From Eremophila alpestris peregrina (lineage: Eukaryota; Chordata; Aves; Passeriformes; Alaudidae): DNA of 64,000 nucleotides. Below are positions 22,373-34,443 of the stretch, in pieces (the stretch's first letter is position 1; each line of letters starts with the position of its first letter). The stretch spans positions 1 through 64,000 of the forward strand of contig WMCF01000156.1 in NCBI GenBank assembly GCA_009792885.1. The letters are read 5' to 3'. Under the pieces are notes generated by a model, which worked only from the letters and a program-made list of their open reading frames with translations, was not told the origin of the DNA and searched no databases. The position numbers were made by a program, and so were the translations under genes.

Positions 22373-25300
22373 CTGAAAACACGTGCAAAACTTGGGCATT
22401 AGGATACACAACAACACATGTTGTAAAGAAAAGGGGGAAAAAACCACCCCTGGATTCTGAGATTCGACATTCTGACCTCCATCATTTTGCCTCTTCAATT
22501 TGCTGAAAGTGGAAAGGAAGAAATATGCCTTTTGTATGGAATCTGAAAAAAAAAATGGTTTTCAGATGTAGTCTAAATCACCAATCCCTGCACTCTGTAA
22601 AAACAACCCAGCTCAAAGAGCAGAAAGCATTTGAGATGATTAATGTTTGTTCAGTCATATAAATAATCAGAACATGCATTTTGATTGAAAACATCCCAAG
22701 CCTTAAATTCCTAGTTCACTGACATTTAAGCTTTTTCCCTAAATGAAACAGAAGAATTTATTGCAAAATGGAACACTGAAAGCTCTTAATAAAATTGTAT
22801 AACCAGGACAGAAACTATAGGTGTGCTATACAAAGCATTACATTTGATAATAGCTTTTAGTTTTTCTTGTGCCCTTTAAATATCGAGGTAGAAAACAAAC
22901 CAAGTGTGCTTTTAAATAGGCATTTCCTTAGGATATTCAACAGTGGCATTCTGCAGCCTACAAATTAAAAACTAAGCTCTCCCACAAAAAGAAAAGGTGA
23001 GAAATAAATCAACAAAACTAACTTACTGTTTACACAGGATGCAGAATTTTTCTCTGACATTACACCAAATCCCTTCTGTTCTCTCATAAATAGTTTCTGT
23101 GTGAAAACTACTTTTCCATCTGAGGAAAAAAAAAAAGGTATTTCCTGTCCAGGTACATTGCTCTTTTCAAAAGTGTACATTTATTCTCATTCTCACTGAA
23201 CTCTGTGGAGACAGAAAAGCAGTGTAGTGAAGGTGCCACTAGATGGTAGAAGGAGGCAGTCAGTAGAGCTGAGCTCACTCAGCATTAGTGTCTTTCAACA
23301 AGCAGTAACAGATTCTGCTCAGTGTTATAATTGTATTTCTGACTGAAACAAAAGAGGAAATGAACTAGAACATCCGTTTGGCAATGAAGAGAGGCCACAG
23401 TTAAAAACAAGTATGTAAATCTCTGTTAATTCGCTCTGAATGTATTAAAAATTGTCTGAGAGTTGTTGAGGCCTGACTTGGGCTGGTTGTTCTACCAATA
23501 AATTGTTCAAACTCCAGGCCTGTGGTATGTGCCACTCCAGCCCTCCTTGCTGATGGAAAATGCATGGCTAACATTTCTGTTGTGTGACACTGGCCAAGAT
23601 GTCCTTTCTGGCCACTTGTACATTTTTTGCAGCTGCTTTTTCAAAGCCTTTGCTTCCTCCCATGTGGTAAATCACATACTGATTTAAGCACTAATAAGGT
23701 GTATTTTGTATTTTTGCCCGAGTACCTCCACTATCTGCCTTTTATTTATCCATTATCCTGGTAGTCAGATCACTCATCTGGCACATCAGAGATGCAATTG
23801 TGCCTCACCTGCTGCACCTGCCCTCCCCAGCACTGCACTGTGTGATGCTCTTGGTCCCCTCCTGGTACAGCTGTTCCACTTAAGAAGCAATTAAAAATGC
23901 TTTTTGGGTATGCAAATAAAGAAACAGGGGGACACAAGAAAGTTGTAACAGGATATTGTCCAAGGAAAGGCCAGGCTGATTTCTTGTCTCTTCTCCAGGA
24001 AATATTTATTTATACCTTCTAAAGGAATTGGGTAGGAGCACTTGGTGTTTGATCTCACAGCCTGGTGTCAGTGTCTTTTCATGGAATGTGCAAGGCCTGG
24101 CATCCTGAGGCAGTGAAAAAGTCAGCTATTCAATGCCACAAATGTGCACCTTACACTGGGATGTCCAACCAAAAGGATTTCTGACAAACAGAAAGTTTTA
24201 GGGTCTAACTGCAGGGATATTTCAGAAGTATCTCTTCACATCACAGAGTTATGGGCCTTGTCCTTTTTACTGGATCAGGTTTAGCTCTCTACTTCTAAAG
24301 ATTTTATCACCAAACTTAGGTTATTCCATCCTAACAGTTAGATTCCTGTTTGGAGAGTTTTCTTAATAATTTATTATTTTTTGAATTTTAAGGAAACTCT
24401 TACGTTAGTAATTAAATATCTCCTTGAAAGTAGAACACAAATCCATACATGTGAATCAAAGGCATTTGGATATTTATAGATTTTACTTTTAATGTATATA
24501 TTAACATAGTATGGATAACATAGTAGGAAAACTATCTTTACACTTTATCCTCTTCTTAAATCTGATTTTGTATTCCCAAATTTTCCTCCAAACACAGGGC
24601 ACATCTTGAGCAGCGTTTGCAGCTGTAGTTGTGACTCCTGGCTAAATGAAACTGAGTTTTAAAGGATCTGATCAGACTCTATAACTCCTTTCATGACTGA
24701 GCTTCACTGACGATCCCTTCTGGACTGAAACAGTAGCGGCTCATTGAGTGTGAAAATGAGAATGAAGAACTGAATCTTAACAAAATTCAAGGCAGTTCAT
24801 GTTCAAGGGCATAGGATGTGTTCAGAGTTGTAAAAAACCCCAATTCTGTCTCTAAAAAACCTCTAAAATTTTTACAATGGATTCACCTCATGTATGAAGT
24901 TGTTATACTCATGAAAATGTGAATTCCAATACTTAATTAAGGTTGCAGAATATATTTTCATGCAAAACAGTTGTTTTATTTATTTGAAAGCCATTCAAAA
25001 GGTGGAGATTGCAATTTGAGTACCTTAAGGAACATGTGTGACTGAACAGCAGTAATAGCTGCTCATGCATAATGAAAGAACACATAAGGTTTAGAGTGGC
25101 TGAAAATATATTTCCTGTTTCTGATTAAAATAATAAACAGTGTTACTGATACTGGATATGCCTTTTTAAAATTTTAATCTAACTGGGGAAATAATAAATG
25201 TAATACTGTTTACACAATGCCTCACCTTCAAATTAAGATAATTTATACACCATCTACATTTTGCTGCTATAGCAGTGAGATCTCTCAGAGCTGCCTGCAT

Positions 25301-28228
25301 TAGAAAGCCCTTTTTGCTTTAAGGTTATTCTCTCCTTTTTTTCCTTGGGAGTGGGGGGTTTGGGGAGGAGGGGCAGAATGCGTGTTAGGAAACAAATTGT
25401 TTTTCTGCTTCATCTCATACATTAATTATGATATATCAGTGATAACCTAATTTTGTTTTCACACAGTGAAATAACACTAACTCCACGGTTCAAATACTTA
25501 GAATTCAGCCTTTTTTTCCTGTATGCTGCCAGCTGAACAGTGCCTATCTCCTGATTCTTCTCATGATTGTAATTTAATAAGCAATTTTACCACGCAGCAT
25601 AAGAGTCCCCTTGGAATGACAGTATTAGGTGGACATTGCTTAGCTTGTAGAACTGTTCAGAGATGAGCCCTTGGAATGGAATTTCCCCCCTCAGCCACAC
25701 CTACACACACACACTGGCTTTCCCTGCAGAACTGGCACAGCACAGTGTGCCACACATTGAACTCCATGGTGCAGAACACCTCATCCTGTACCTCAGGCCA
25801 TGCATGAAAGAGAGACAGTCTTCACAAAGTGCCATCCCTGAGCTCCAAGAAGTGCTTGTGATGTCTTATGTGGCCACAGCTCTGATTTTGCTTTCTCCAG
25901 TTTGATTTTTTTTTTCTATCCTACATGTCAGACATCTCTTTAAAACCAGGAGGCATTAACAGTTCCTTTAATTAAAAATCTGACCATATTTCCAAACTCC
26001 AGCAGAGCAGTGGAGCTGGCAGGTACAGCCCATTATTCTACTAAAAAAGGTCAGGATGTATCAGCAAGCTCAAGATGTGTGATGTGAAGAAACAAAGGAA
26101 GAAGCCTTTTTTAGATGCCCAGAACTTCTGGCACGCCCTGGTAGCTGATTGAAGTGAGGAGTGGTAGCACTGAGGTACTACACTGAAGGCAGGGTGTGTG
26201 TGAGCTCCTACAGCCTGTGCACAGCCAGCAGCAATCCCAGCACTCCAGAGGTGTGAAAAATGCCTGCTTCTGTGGAAAAGCCCATTCTGTATTTTCCTGG
26301 AATGACAGACACTTCAGAGGGGCTGTCACAGTTCCCCTAAATGCTGAGGTGCAAAGCCATCAGATCCAGATGCAGGGGTATGGAGAACTGTCTAATTCAG
26401 GGAGAAGAGGTGCTGAACTGTGTGCACCATCAGTCTGATCTGGCACAGGAATTCCTGTGCATCTGTCACTTACTGCTCCTTCATGTGCCATGTCACTGAA
26501 TCCTGCAATCACTTCCCAAGACACACTTACAGTGCCTGTCTTTTCCTCTACCCCAATGACAGAAAAAGAGGAGAAAAAAAGAGCTTCAGAGTGAAGACAC
26601 AAGTAAGGAAAGAGATTAGTTTTAAATATTGGACATAATTCATCATTCTGTACAAAAGCCTTCTGCCACTTTACTGGAGTGATGCTTTTATTTGATGCTC
26701 AAATTTTTCATCTGCAATGCTCCAAGTAGTCAGAATTTAACATCCTCAAATCATAATTTAGAACTATTCAGTACTATCAACAGTTTTCTGTTGTGCCTAT
26801 TGAAATATCAGAGAAACTACATGGCAAGATAACAAAACTGCTCTGCAAAAGCATTTCATAATTTGTGCTCATTATGCCCAATTCCAGTTAGTTCTACCAG
26901 TTTCATTTCCTTCAGAATTTAAATGAATAAACCTCCCTGATTTTCAAAAAGACTGAACTTGCTTTTAATCTCTGGGAAAAGATTAATTTTCTTTCAAATG
27001 TCCTGATTAACAATGCTGAAGTTAAATATGTAGAACTTGATTTTTCCCCCCTAAGTTAGTTATTCAAATTTTCAGAACAAGTTATTTATGGCTTTGAGAA
27101 TATGTTAATTTTAGTGGCTGTTGACCCCTACACTGCACATCTATTTGTGCCTTCCAAAAGAGGAAAAGCTCTTGATGGAATGAAGGAAACAGCACTCGAA
27201 GTATTGGCAGAATTGAAGCAGACAAAATAGAATGTCTGTCCACAGATAATAAAAATGCAAAGTTCTGACCCTCAACATCCACATAAGTGAAATGGCAGTG
27301 ATGATTTTTGACCATTTACATCTATCCTGCCTTCACATTTTCTTGACAGGACAATTTAAGGAACATTATAGTGTGACAAAGAACTCCCAAATACAAGTGG
27401 GTGATACCATTGCCTCTTGTTTGTGTAACTAACTGGATTACACATCTTTTCTTGTTAGACAGGATGCCTTTACCTACAAGGTGCTCATTGCAAATAGATT
27501 GATTTTTTGGGTCAGAAATATTAGTTTTAAAATAGTTATTTAGTTTTTAAATGAATTCCAGGCCAGGCAGGTTCCTGAGGACTGGTGGTGTCCTCAGAGC
27601 CCTGGTGAGAACCAGTCAAGTGTACCAAGACAGATAAAGACAAGTATTTTGTAAAACCTCCTTGAGACTCTACTGTTTTAGAGAGTGGGACTTCTCATTT
27701 CCTCAGGATTAAGAATTTAAGAATTTTACACTATTGTGTGCTTGGCTCTCAATCACAGAGAAACCCTTTCCTCTTCTGAAATTAAATATCAAGAGCATGC
27801 ATCTCTACCCAATCCAGTTTAGAAACTACAGCACTATTTGACAGTAATGATAGGAAAAAATGTCATTTTCCCTTGAAACTAATATTTCTGGCAAAGATCT
27901 ATCTCTTTTCAAGAGCATCAATTTCAAGCTATCTGCCAGCTGTGTCAGCACAGCTCACATTACAGCCTTAACCAATTTCTTGAGAGCTGCTTCTCCAGAG
28001 TCCTTCAGTCTGCACATCCAGCCCATGCACTCTGCTTACACAAGGACTCCTACCAAAGGCAATGGAAAAGGTGAAAAGGAATTTTTTTTTGTTTTGATCT
28101 GCTTATTTGAAGGATGCCTTATGTTGCACAACTCTGCAACAAAGCAGTTTGCTACATGGTCCATTTTTCCAGCAGAACTGAGTTACCAAACACTAATATT
28201 TCTCTAAATTCAAGTAATTAAAGTTGGG

Positions 28229-28235
28229 AAAAAAG

Positions 28236-28303
<68 letters not shown>
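28229..28303. repeat. Long A-tract (about 75 bp, interrupted)
   Basis: Two runs of A of roughly 30 and 35 bases, separated by TGG at 28266-28268, with a G near 28235. No poly(A) signal or gene-like sequence stands directly before it on the plus strand, so it is treated as a simple repeat and not as a retrocopy tail. Its length is likely to be unreliable in an assembly. Confidence 0.8.
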
Positions 28304-28305
<2 letters not shown>

Positions 28306-29159
28306 AACTTTCCAGGCACTATCTTTTCTTAAAAGCACCAAGGAAGGCTCATCTCTGAAATTACACCCCTGCCTTGCTCAGGGCTTCATGAAGCATTTAT
28401 TATTGGACCAAAATAAACTGTTACCATGCACTGCCTGAACACTGGATGTTATTATCCATCATTAACGATTTCACAGCTAGTGATTCCACACTCATAGCCA
28501 GCTGACATGCACAGCAAACACTTCCCAAGTTTCAGGAATCAAGTGGCCTCTCTCTGCACTGCCATAATGCCCAGATCATTCATTCCCCTGCCCTGCCCCT
28601 GAACCCTGCCCCAATTCCTTCTCTACCACACAATTTGAAGTGGCCAATAAAAACTCAGAAGCATCTGGGAAGTTAGAAAGTGGGAACAAATGGAAATGGA
28701 TCTAAATGTAAAATTAACATTTTTATAGGCTATAGTACTGTCTCCAGTAAACATTTTCACATTCTATTCTTTGGGATGCTGCTCTAGTGAGAATGTAGGA
28801 AACTAGATACTGAATTAACATACAGCTTGCTCTGGGGTACATCAGATTTTATTTACCTTGGGCTTCTTCAAAATTTATTCCAAAACCAAGCTGTAAACAC
28901 CACAAGAATTAGGCTTTTCTTCTGAGAGTTGCAGTGCCACACAAGGATGATGATCAGAATTATTATGAGGCTGAGCTACTCTGCAAGTATCACTGCTTTA
29001 GTTTTCATCCCAGCTGCATCAAGAAGTGCAGAGGAGAATTAATATCTTAGTAACTGATGGATTACATTTCCTGCTCACATTTTTGTGAGGTCACTTCTCA
29101 TTTTATCCTGAAGGAGTTTACTGGTTATTTAAGTTTCAGTCAATTCATGGGTAAGTAGC

Positions 29160-30130
29160 TGGTCAAAAGACAAGAAACAAGCAGACAGAGAGAAAAGGTC
29201 ATTTTCTAGAGGGGCATCCCCCAGAGATCAGTGCACATGTCCTGCTGGCAGTGTGTGTAGAATTTGTAATATAGGATGGACTGGGAACATCTAAAATTGT
29301 ACTAGAAATCCAAAGGTGTTCATGGTAGCAAAGATGATGAGGATTGATGACTAAGATTTGCCAAAGACCCTTATGATACTGAATTGCAAACTCATAAAAC
29401 ATCATAAAATTCAGTATTATAGTGAAGCACACAGAATAAAGTGATCCTAACTTTACTAACAAATTACACAACAGTACTAAGCTGTCACAAGATGGATCTT
29501 GTAGTTATCGCACAGATTGGCTCTGTGACAGTATCAATCCCCTGCTCAAAAGCAGAGTAAAGGAAGAAATGGAATGAAATTGTAAAAATCACCAGGCAAA
29601 GGAGAAAGAACAGCACTGTTGAAACCTGGGATATTCCTGCACATTGTTTACTGATCAGAGTACTGATCCCTCATTCCAAAAGGACACATTGAAACTACCA
29701 GACAGAATAGGTGATCAAAGGTACAGAATAAAAGACAGTAAAAATGGTCTATAAAAACCTGAATATAATGGATCAGATAATAGATGGAGAGAATAGATCC
29801 AAGGTACTTCAAACATAAGTGGCAAGCAGCAGATTAAAAAAAAAAAAACATTAACAAAACAAATTTTTTAAAGACACATTGCTATGGGATGTCACAGACT
29901 CTAAAAATTCAAACCTTTTCCAAAGTTACTAGGCAAACTTATAGGAGAAATATTTGTGAAGGGTATTACACACAAAGACCTGCCTCTGATTCAAAGGAGT
30001 CTTTGAGCCACAGACTGCTGAAAGCTCAATAACCTGAACTGCCAATGCATCATGTGCTCAGCATGTGCACTTCCTTATTACAGAAAATCTGGAATTCCTC
30101 CTTGGAATCTCCTGCCTCTTGGATTCATGC
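29160..30130 (+). mobile_element. Ancient CR1/L3-like LINE relic, RT C-terminal part and 3' end
   Basis: The blocks appear in consensus order: 'AKRQETS...GHFLEGHPPEISA'-like sequence (29165-29240, equivalent to the SGVPQGS region), then 'VQRIKDSKNGL'-like sequence (29715-29755), then a 3' part with 'GRYYTQRPAS' and the characteristic ...GCCTCTGATTCAAAGGAGTC...GAGCCACAGACTGCTG... (29975-30025). It carries many frameshifts and is clearly dead. It runs antisense to EPHA6. It is probably a different insertion from the relic at 11990-13530, which covers an overlapping part of the element. Confidence 0.6.
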
Positions 30131-32756
30131 TTCAGAGCTCACAAGGCCATTACTCCCTTCCCATCATCTCAGTTTGTTTGCAAGTGAAATATGAGCACAT
30201 GGTTTACAGTGTCACTGGAAAAAAGGCAATGATGCACATGTCAACAGCATTTTGGGGGAAAAGAAAGTTAAAAAAAATTAAAAGTTAATTTAGAAGGAAG
30301 TCATCCTAAGTGAGGTGTTTTCTGATATAAAAGTATAACTGTAGATGGGTACCTGAAGCATCACAAGCCATTTTTTGTTGTTGATTCTATGACTACATTC
30401 CTATGTCTCTACCATGTTTATGGATATCTTTTGTGACCAAACCTTTTGGAAATAGGAAAAGGGAATAAACAATTCTACTCTTGGTAAGTTTTAGCAAAGG
30501 AGAAAACACTGGGCACTAAGGAGAAGAATCTGTAGAAGTATTGCCCTGAGACAGTGGGGGCTGACTCCTGGATGAGGTCTTGTGTTTGCTCCACAGACAT
30601 GACACTTTCTTGTGAAGATTTTAGTATCACATCTTTCAGCAGCAAGAAATCATTTCACTTAGGAGAAAAAAAAGCAATGAAAGCATTCCCAGACTACTGA
30701 GAATCATGCAAGTTTCGTGCATGTCTAAACCAGCCCATGCTGCATAAAATATGGTTTATAAGGAAAAGGAGACAGAAGAGCTGATGATGAAGGTGAAGCA
30801 GCTGAGTCCAGGGCCATGGATCAAGAAGCAGGACAGGGACCAGGAAGGTGTCAAACACTGAGCACTGTGTCCTGCCTCCCCATCTGGGGACAGAGGGACA
30901 GGCACAAGGTAGGCTGGCCAAGGGCAGGGTGGGCAGTGAGGCTCAGCAGAGGTGAGTATGGAAACAGCCATTCCTCCCACTACAGGCCAAAATGCTGCCA
31001 GTGCCACCCTGCTGGTTATCCAAAGAAAAGAAGTGCAGGAGCCACAGCTGTACCCCCAGCACATCTGTCTGCAAGCCAAGCCCAGTGGGGGCCTGGAACC
31101 ACTGGGAATGTAAAAAGCATGGATGGTGGGAAGGCAGGATGGGAAAGACATCCAAGGCTAGATCCAATCACCTCAACATGGTCCCTCGTGTCCCTTTGGG
31201 CACTGTCACCTGTTCACTAGCTGTCACTTTAGGAAATGCAGCTCTCCCACTGTCTTGTGTCTGCCAGCTCTCTGCAGAGATCTCAGGGAGCACTGGGCCT
31301 CTACAAATATGCAGCTGATCCCCTGCCTATTTCCCATGAGTTTAATGAAAAACAGTACCAGGCAAAGCAGAGAGATGCCAGTGTTTCTCCTGATGGAAGA
31401 GCTCAGGATGCTGCTGTACTTCTGGGCCAGGCAGCAGCTCAGTGGCCCATCAGGCTGCACAACTTCAGGCACAACACAAGCTGCCCAGCTGGCAAATATT
31501 TGGGCTGCTGGGGAGACAGGAACAGGGATGTGGAAGGCTTCTGAGTAATTTGTTATTGCATGAGGCCACAGGAGCATGGGAGGCATCTAAACTTTAGCAG
31601 GGAAGTGGAAGAGCACAGCAAGAAGCTGGAGGTGTTGTGAAGGTGCCTGGGGAGATTCTCAGGAGATCAGGAGCTGTGCTATAGAGGTTGCAGGAGGCAG
31701 CCTGAGAACCAGGGTAACTGAGGCACGAAAATGCAGCTGATGTCTGTAATGGAGCACCAGGACATGGGGCTTCATTAAAATAAATGAATGAAATAAATTT
31801 CCCCCTCTCCTCTGTCCTGGAAGGTATCCCACAGATTTTTCTGAGTAGCAAGGGACACACAAGGATCATGGAGTCCAGCAGAAGGTGCAAGTGTTGTCAG
31901 ACTGTAGCTGCACAAACATAGATGAAATGTGTCACCAAAAAAATGCCAAAAAATGAATAGTACTACGAGAGTAAACTACTACAAGAGTATTTCTCAGTCC
32001 AAGCAAGGGCTGCTTCACAACACAGCTCCTCTGATGTTTCTATTTGGTGCAGGGACACAGTGGCAGTGCCCATAGATCACTGCAGCGTGGCAGGATGCAA
32101 ATTGTTGAATAATGGGATAACCATCTGTTGGATGATGAATAGTTTGGCACAGGGATGTGGTCAAGCCTTCCTGCAGATGCCCACATGCACCCAGATCTCT
32201 GCCAGCTGCCTGGGCAAAGGGCACTGAACACCAAGCTGGTTTCTATGTCACACTCATCTGCAGCTCAGCAGAGCAGAGCCCTGACTGATGATGTGATGGC
32301 AGCTCCACACCAGTGGCAAGGCCAGTTTATGTCCTGGTGTTTATACTGGTGTAATGCTGGCTTACAGACACTGAGGATCTGCTTCTGGCCTTTACAACAG
32401 TGAAACTCCTCAGTATTGCACTTCCTAGACTTTTGTACTTTTTCCTCTATCTTGACATACTTTAATTTAGGCTGTCTGTGAATTGTGGCACTGGAATACC
32501 TTTTGTTCCATAAATCAGTTGAATTTACACCTTGTAATCCCCAGATGGCATAACACTGAGTTTTTCTGATGGTGCATCATATTAAATCATCATCTGACTG
32601 ATGGTAATATAATGGGAGTAACATATTAACATAATTTATCATCCCTGTACCTTGCTCAGGGGATATTTTACTTAATCATATAATATATTAGTTGTCGCTT
32701 CCATGACATACTGCAGTAAGACATCATCAGAAGGAAACATTTTGATGAAGTAGTAC

Positions 32757-32890
32757 TTGGATATCAAGGCCAGGTTGGATGGGGCTTGGAACAACCTGGG
32801 GTAGTGGAAGGTGTCCCTACCCATGGTAGGGGAGATTGAAGCTACAAGATCTTTAAGGTCCCTTCCAACCCAAACCATTCTGTGATTCTG
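32757..32890 (+). mobile_element. CR1 LINE 3' end
   Basis: This is the typical avian CR1 terminus: TCAAGGCCAGGTTGGATGGG, then the GTGTCCCTACCCATGG block, then AAGGTCCCTTCCAACCCAAA and the terminal ATTCTGTGATTCTG repeat units instead of a poly(A) tail. It is 5' truncated to about 130 bp and is the least diverged repeat in the window. Confidence 0.92.
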
Positions 32891-34383
32891 CCACTATTGT
32901 CTGACATCAGACTTGCCCCTGGTGCCAGACCAGCTGTGGTTTATCCTAGAATGACACCTCTCAGCAGTTAGAACTCCTGCATTACCTTCATAAGCTCACC
33001 ACAAAGCTTCATCAGAGTAGCTGAAAACTGACCTTTTAGAGTGTCTCTACAAAAAAAAAAAAAAAAGCTCAGCATGCTTATTTCACTTAAAAAATCTACC
33101 TAGCTCAGAATCTTGGAAAACAAAGAGGGTTCTTAAAAATTAATATTTTAAATTTAGAAACTGTAATTTAGCAGAGGTAGGTTGTCAAATGACAAAGCTC
33201 TTTAAATCCTAAATTTGCTGAGAGACAGCCATTTTAATAATTTTCAGCATTCATGGCAGTCATGCTTACATGGAAACTTGCATAATATACGGATGCAACT
33301 TCTGCAGGAAGTGTCCTTTTGTGCCAAAAAATCATCTGCACTGACAGCTTCTTCTTTTTCAATCATCCAAGTTGCATTTATATACTGAAAAATGAACATA
33401 TGCATATATGAATATACACACAGGAAAGGGATTTCCAAATCTCTGGTGGACAAACAAAGAAATGCATTGCAACAGGCAGCTCTGGCACAGCTGTGCCTGC
33501 AGCATGTGAAAGCAAACTCTTTCAGGTAATAGCACTGGAGAGGGCAGAATAAATCAAAACCATTCAAAAGAACTTAATGACATCTTAGGAAAATGCATTT
33601 TTTGACTCAGTCTCTAGACAGTTAACAACCTACTCTTTTTGCTCCTACTGATTTCTGGATTATGACCTTGTATACTTAAGGAAATTAAAGCCAAAAGGTT
33701 TTGATATCAACAGAGTTACGGAATACTAATGCAAGGTTTTGATTTCTTGTTGTTAAGGTCTTTTGAATAAAAAGTGCTAAAGTTCAACCTTATCTTCAAA
33801 ATCCGAATCACTTGACAAGAAACCAACCCAGAGTGCTAATCAAGAGAATAATTATTTTCACACTCACAGCAAAGTAAGGTGTATTTTATAACAAATGCAC
33901 CCCTCAGTTGTTCAGTTTTGGTGCAGACTGGAAATTCCTGTGCCTGGTGATCATTCTCAGGAATTCCCAACAACCAGTGACAATCCAGTGAAAGAACTGA
34001 AGGAAGAACTTTCCTCTTTCAGAGGATGGGGATCATACTTTCACCCAGTAAACCAGCTGTATCAGGATGAAAAACCTGCAGGTAAACTCAGTGCCCAGTG
34101 ATTTAACACCACCAAAAACAACACTGGAAAGAAGCCACCATCCCTTATCAGCAACTTCCAGAGCACCACTTGATTTATCCCAGGTCCCAGAGAACTGAGC
34201 AATTACAGCCTGAAGAATGTGCTCTGGGAAATGGATACAGATCAGTCCTCTTTCCTTAAGCTTCCACACCTTCTGGAATACTCTTTGAGACTCTCCCCAT
34301 GACTGCACCATCAATATCTCCAGGGCATCTATTCTTCTCACCAGTGAAAGATGATGCTGCACTTTTGGCATAACTCAGGCTAA

Positions 34384-34385
<2 letters not shown>

Positions 34386-34427
<42 letters not shown>

Positions 34428-34443
34428 NAAAAAAAAAAAAAAA
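34386..34443. repeat. A-tract with one undetermined base
   Basis: About 58 A with the window's only N at 34428, followed by AACAACAAAACCC. The N and the homopolymer length indicate a spot where reads were hard to resolve. No gene-like sequence stands directly beside it. Confidence 0.85.

Noticed and set aside
28229..28303. A-tract as the tail of a processed pseudogene
   Set aside because: There is no poly(A) signal, no coding-like sequence upstream and no visible flanking duplication.
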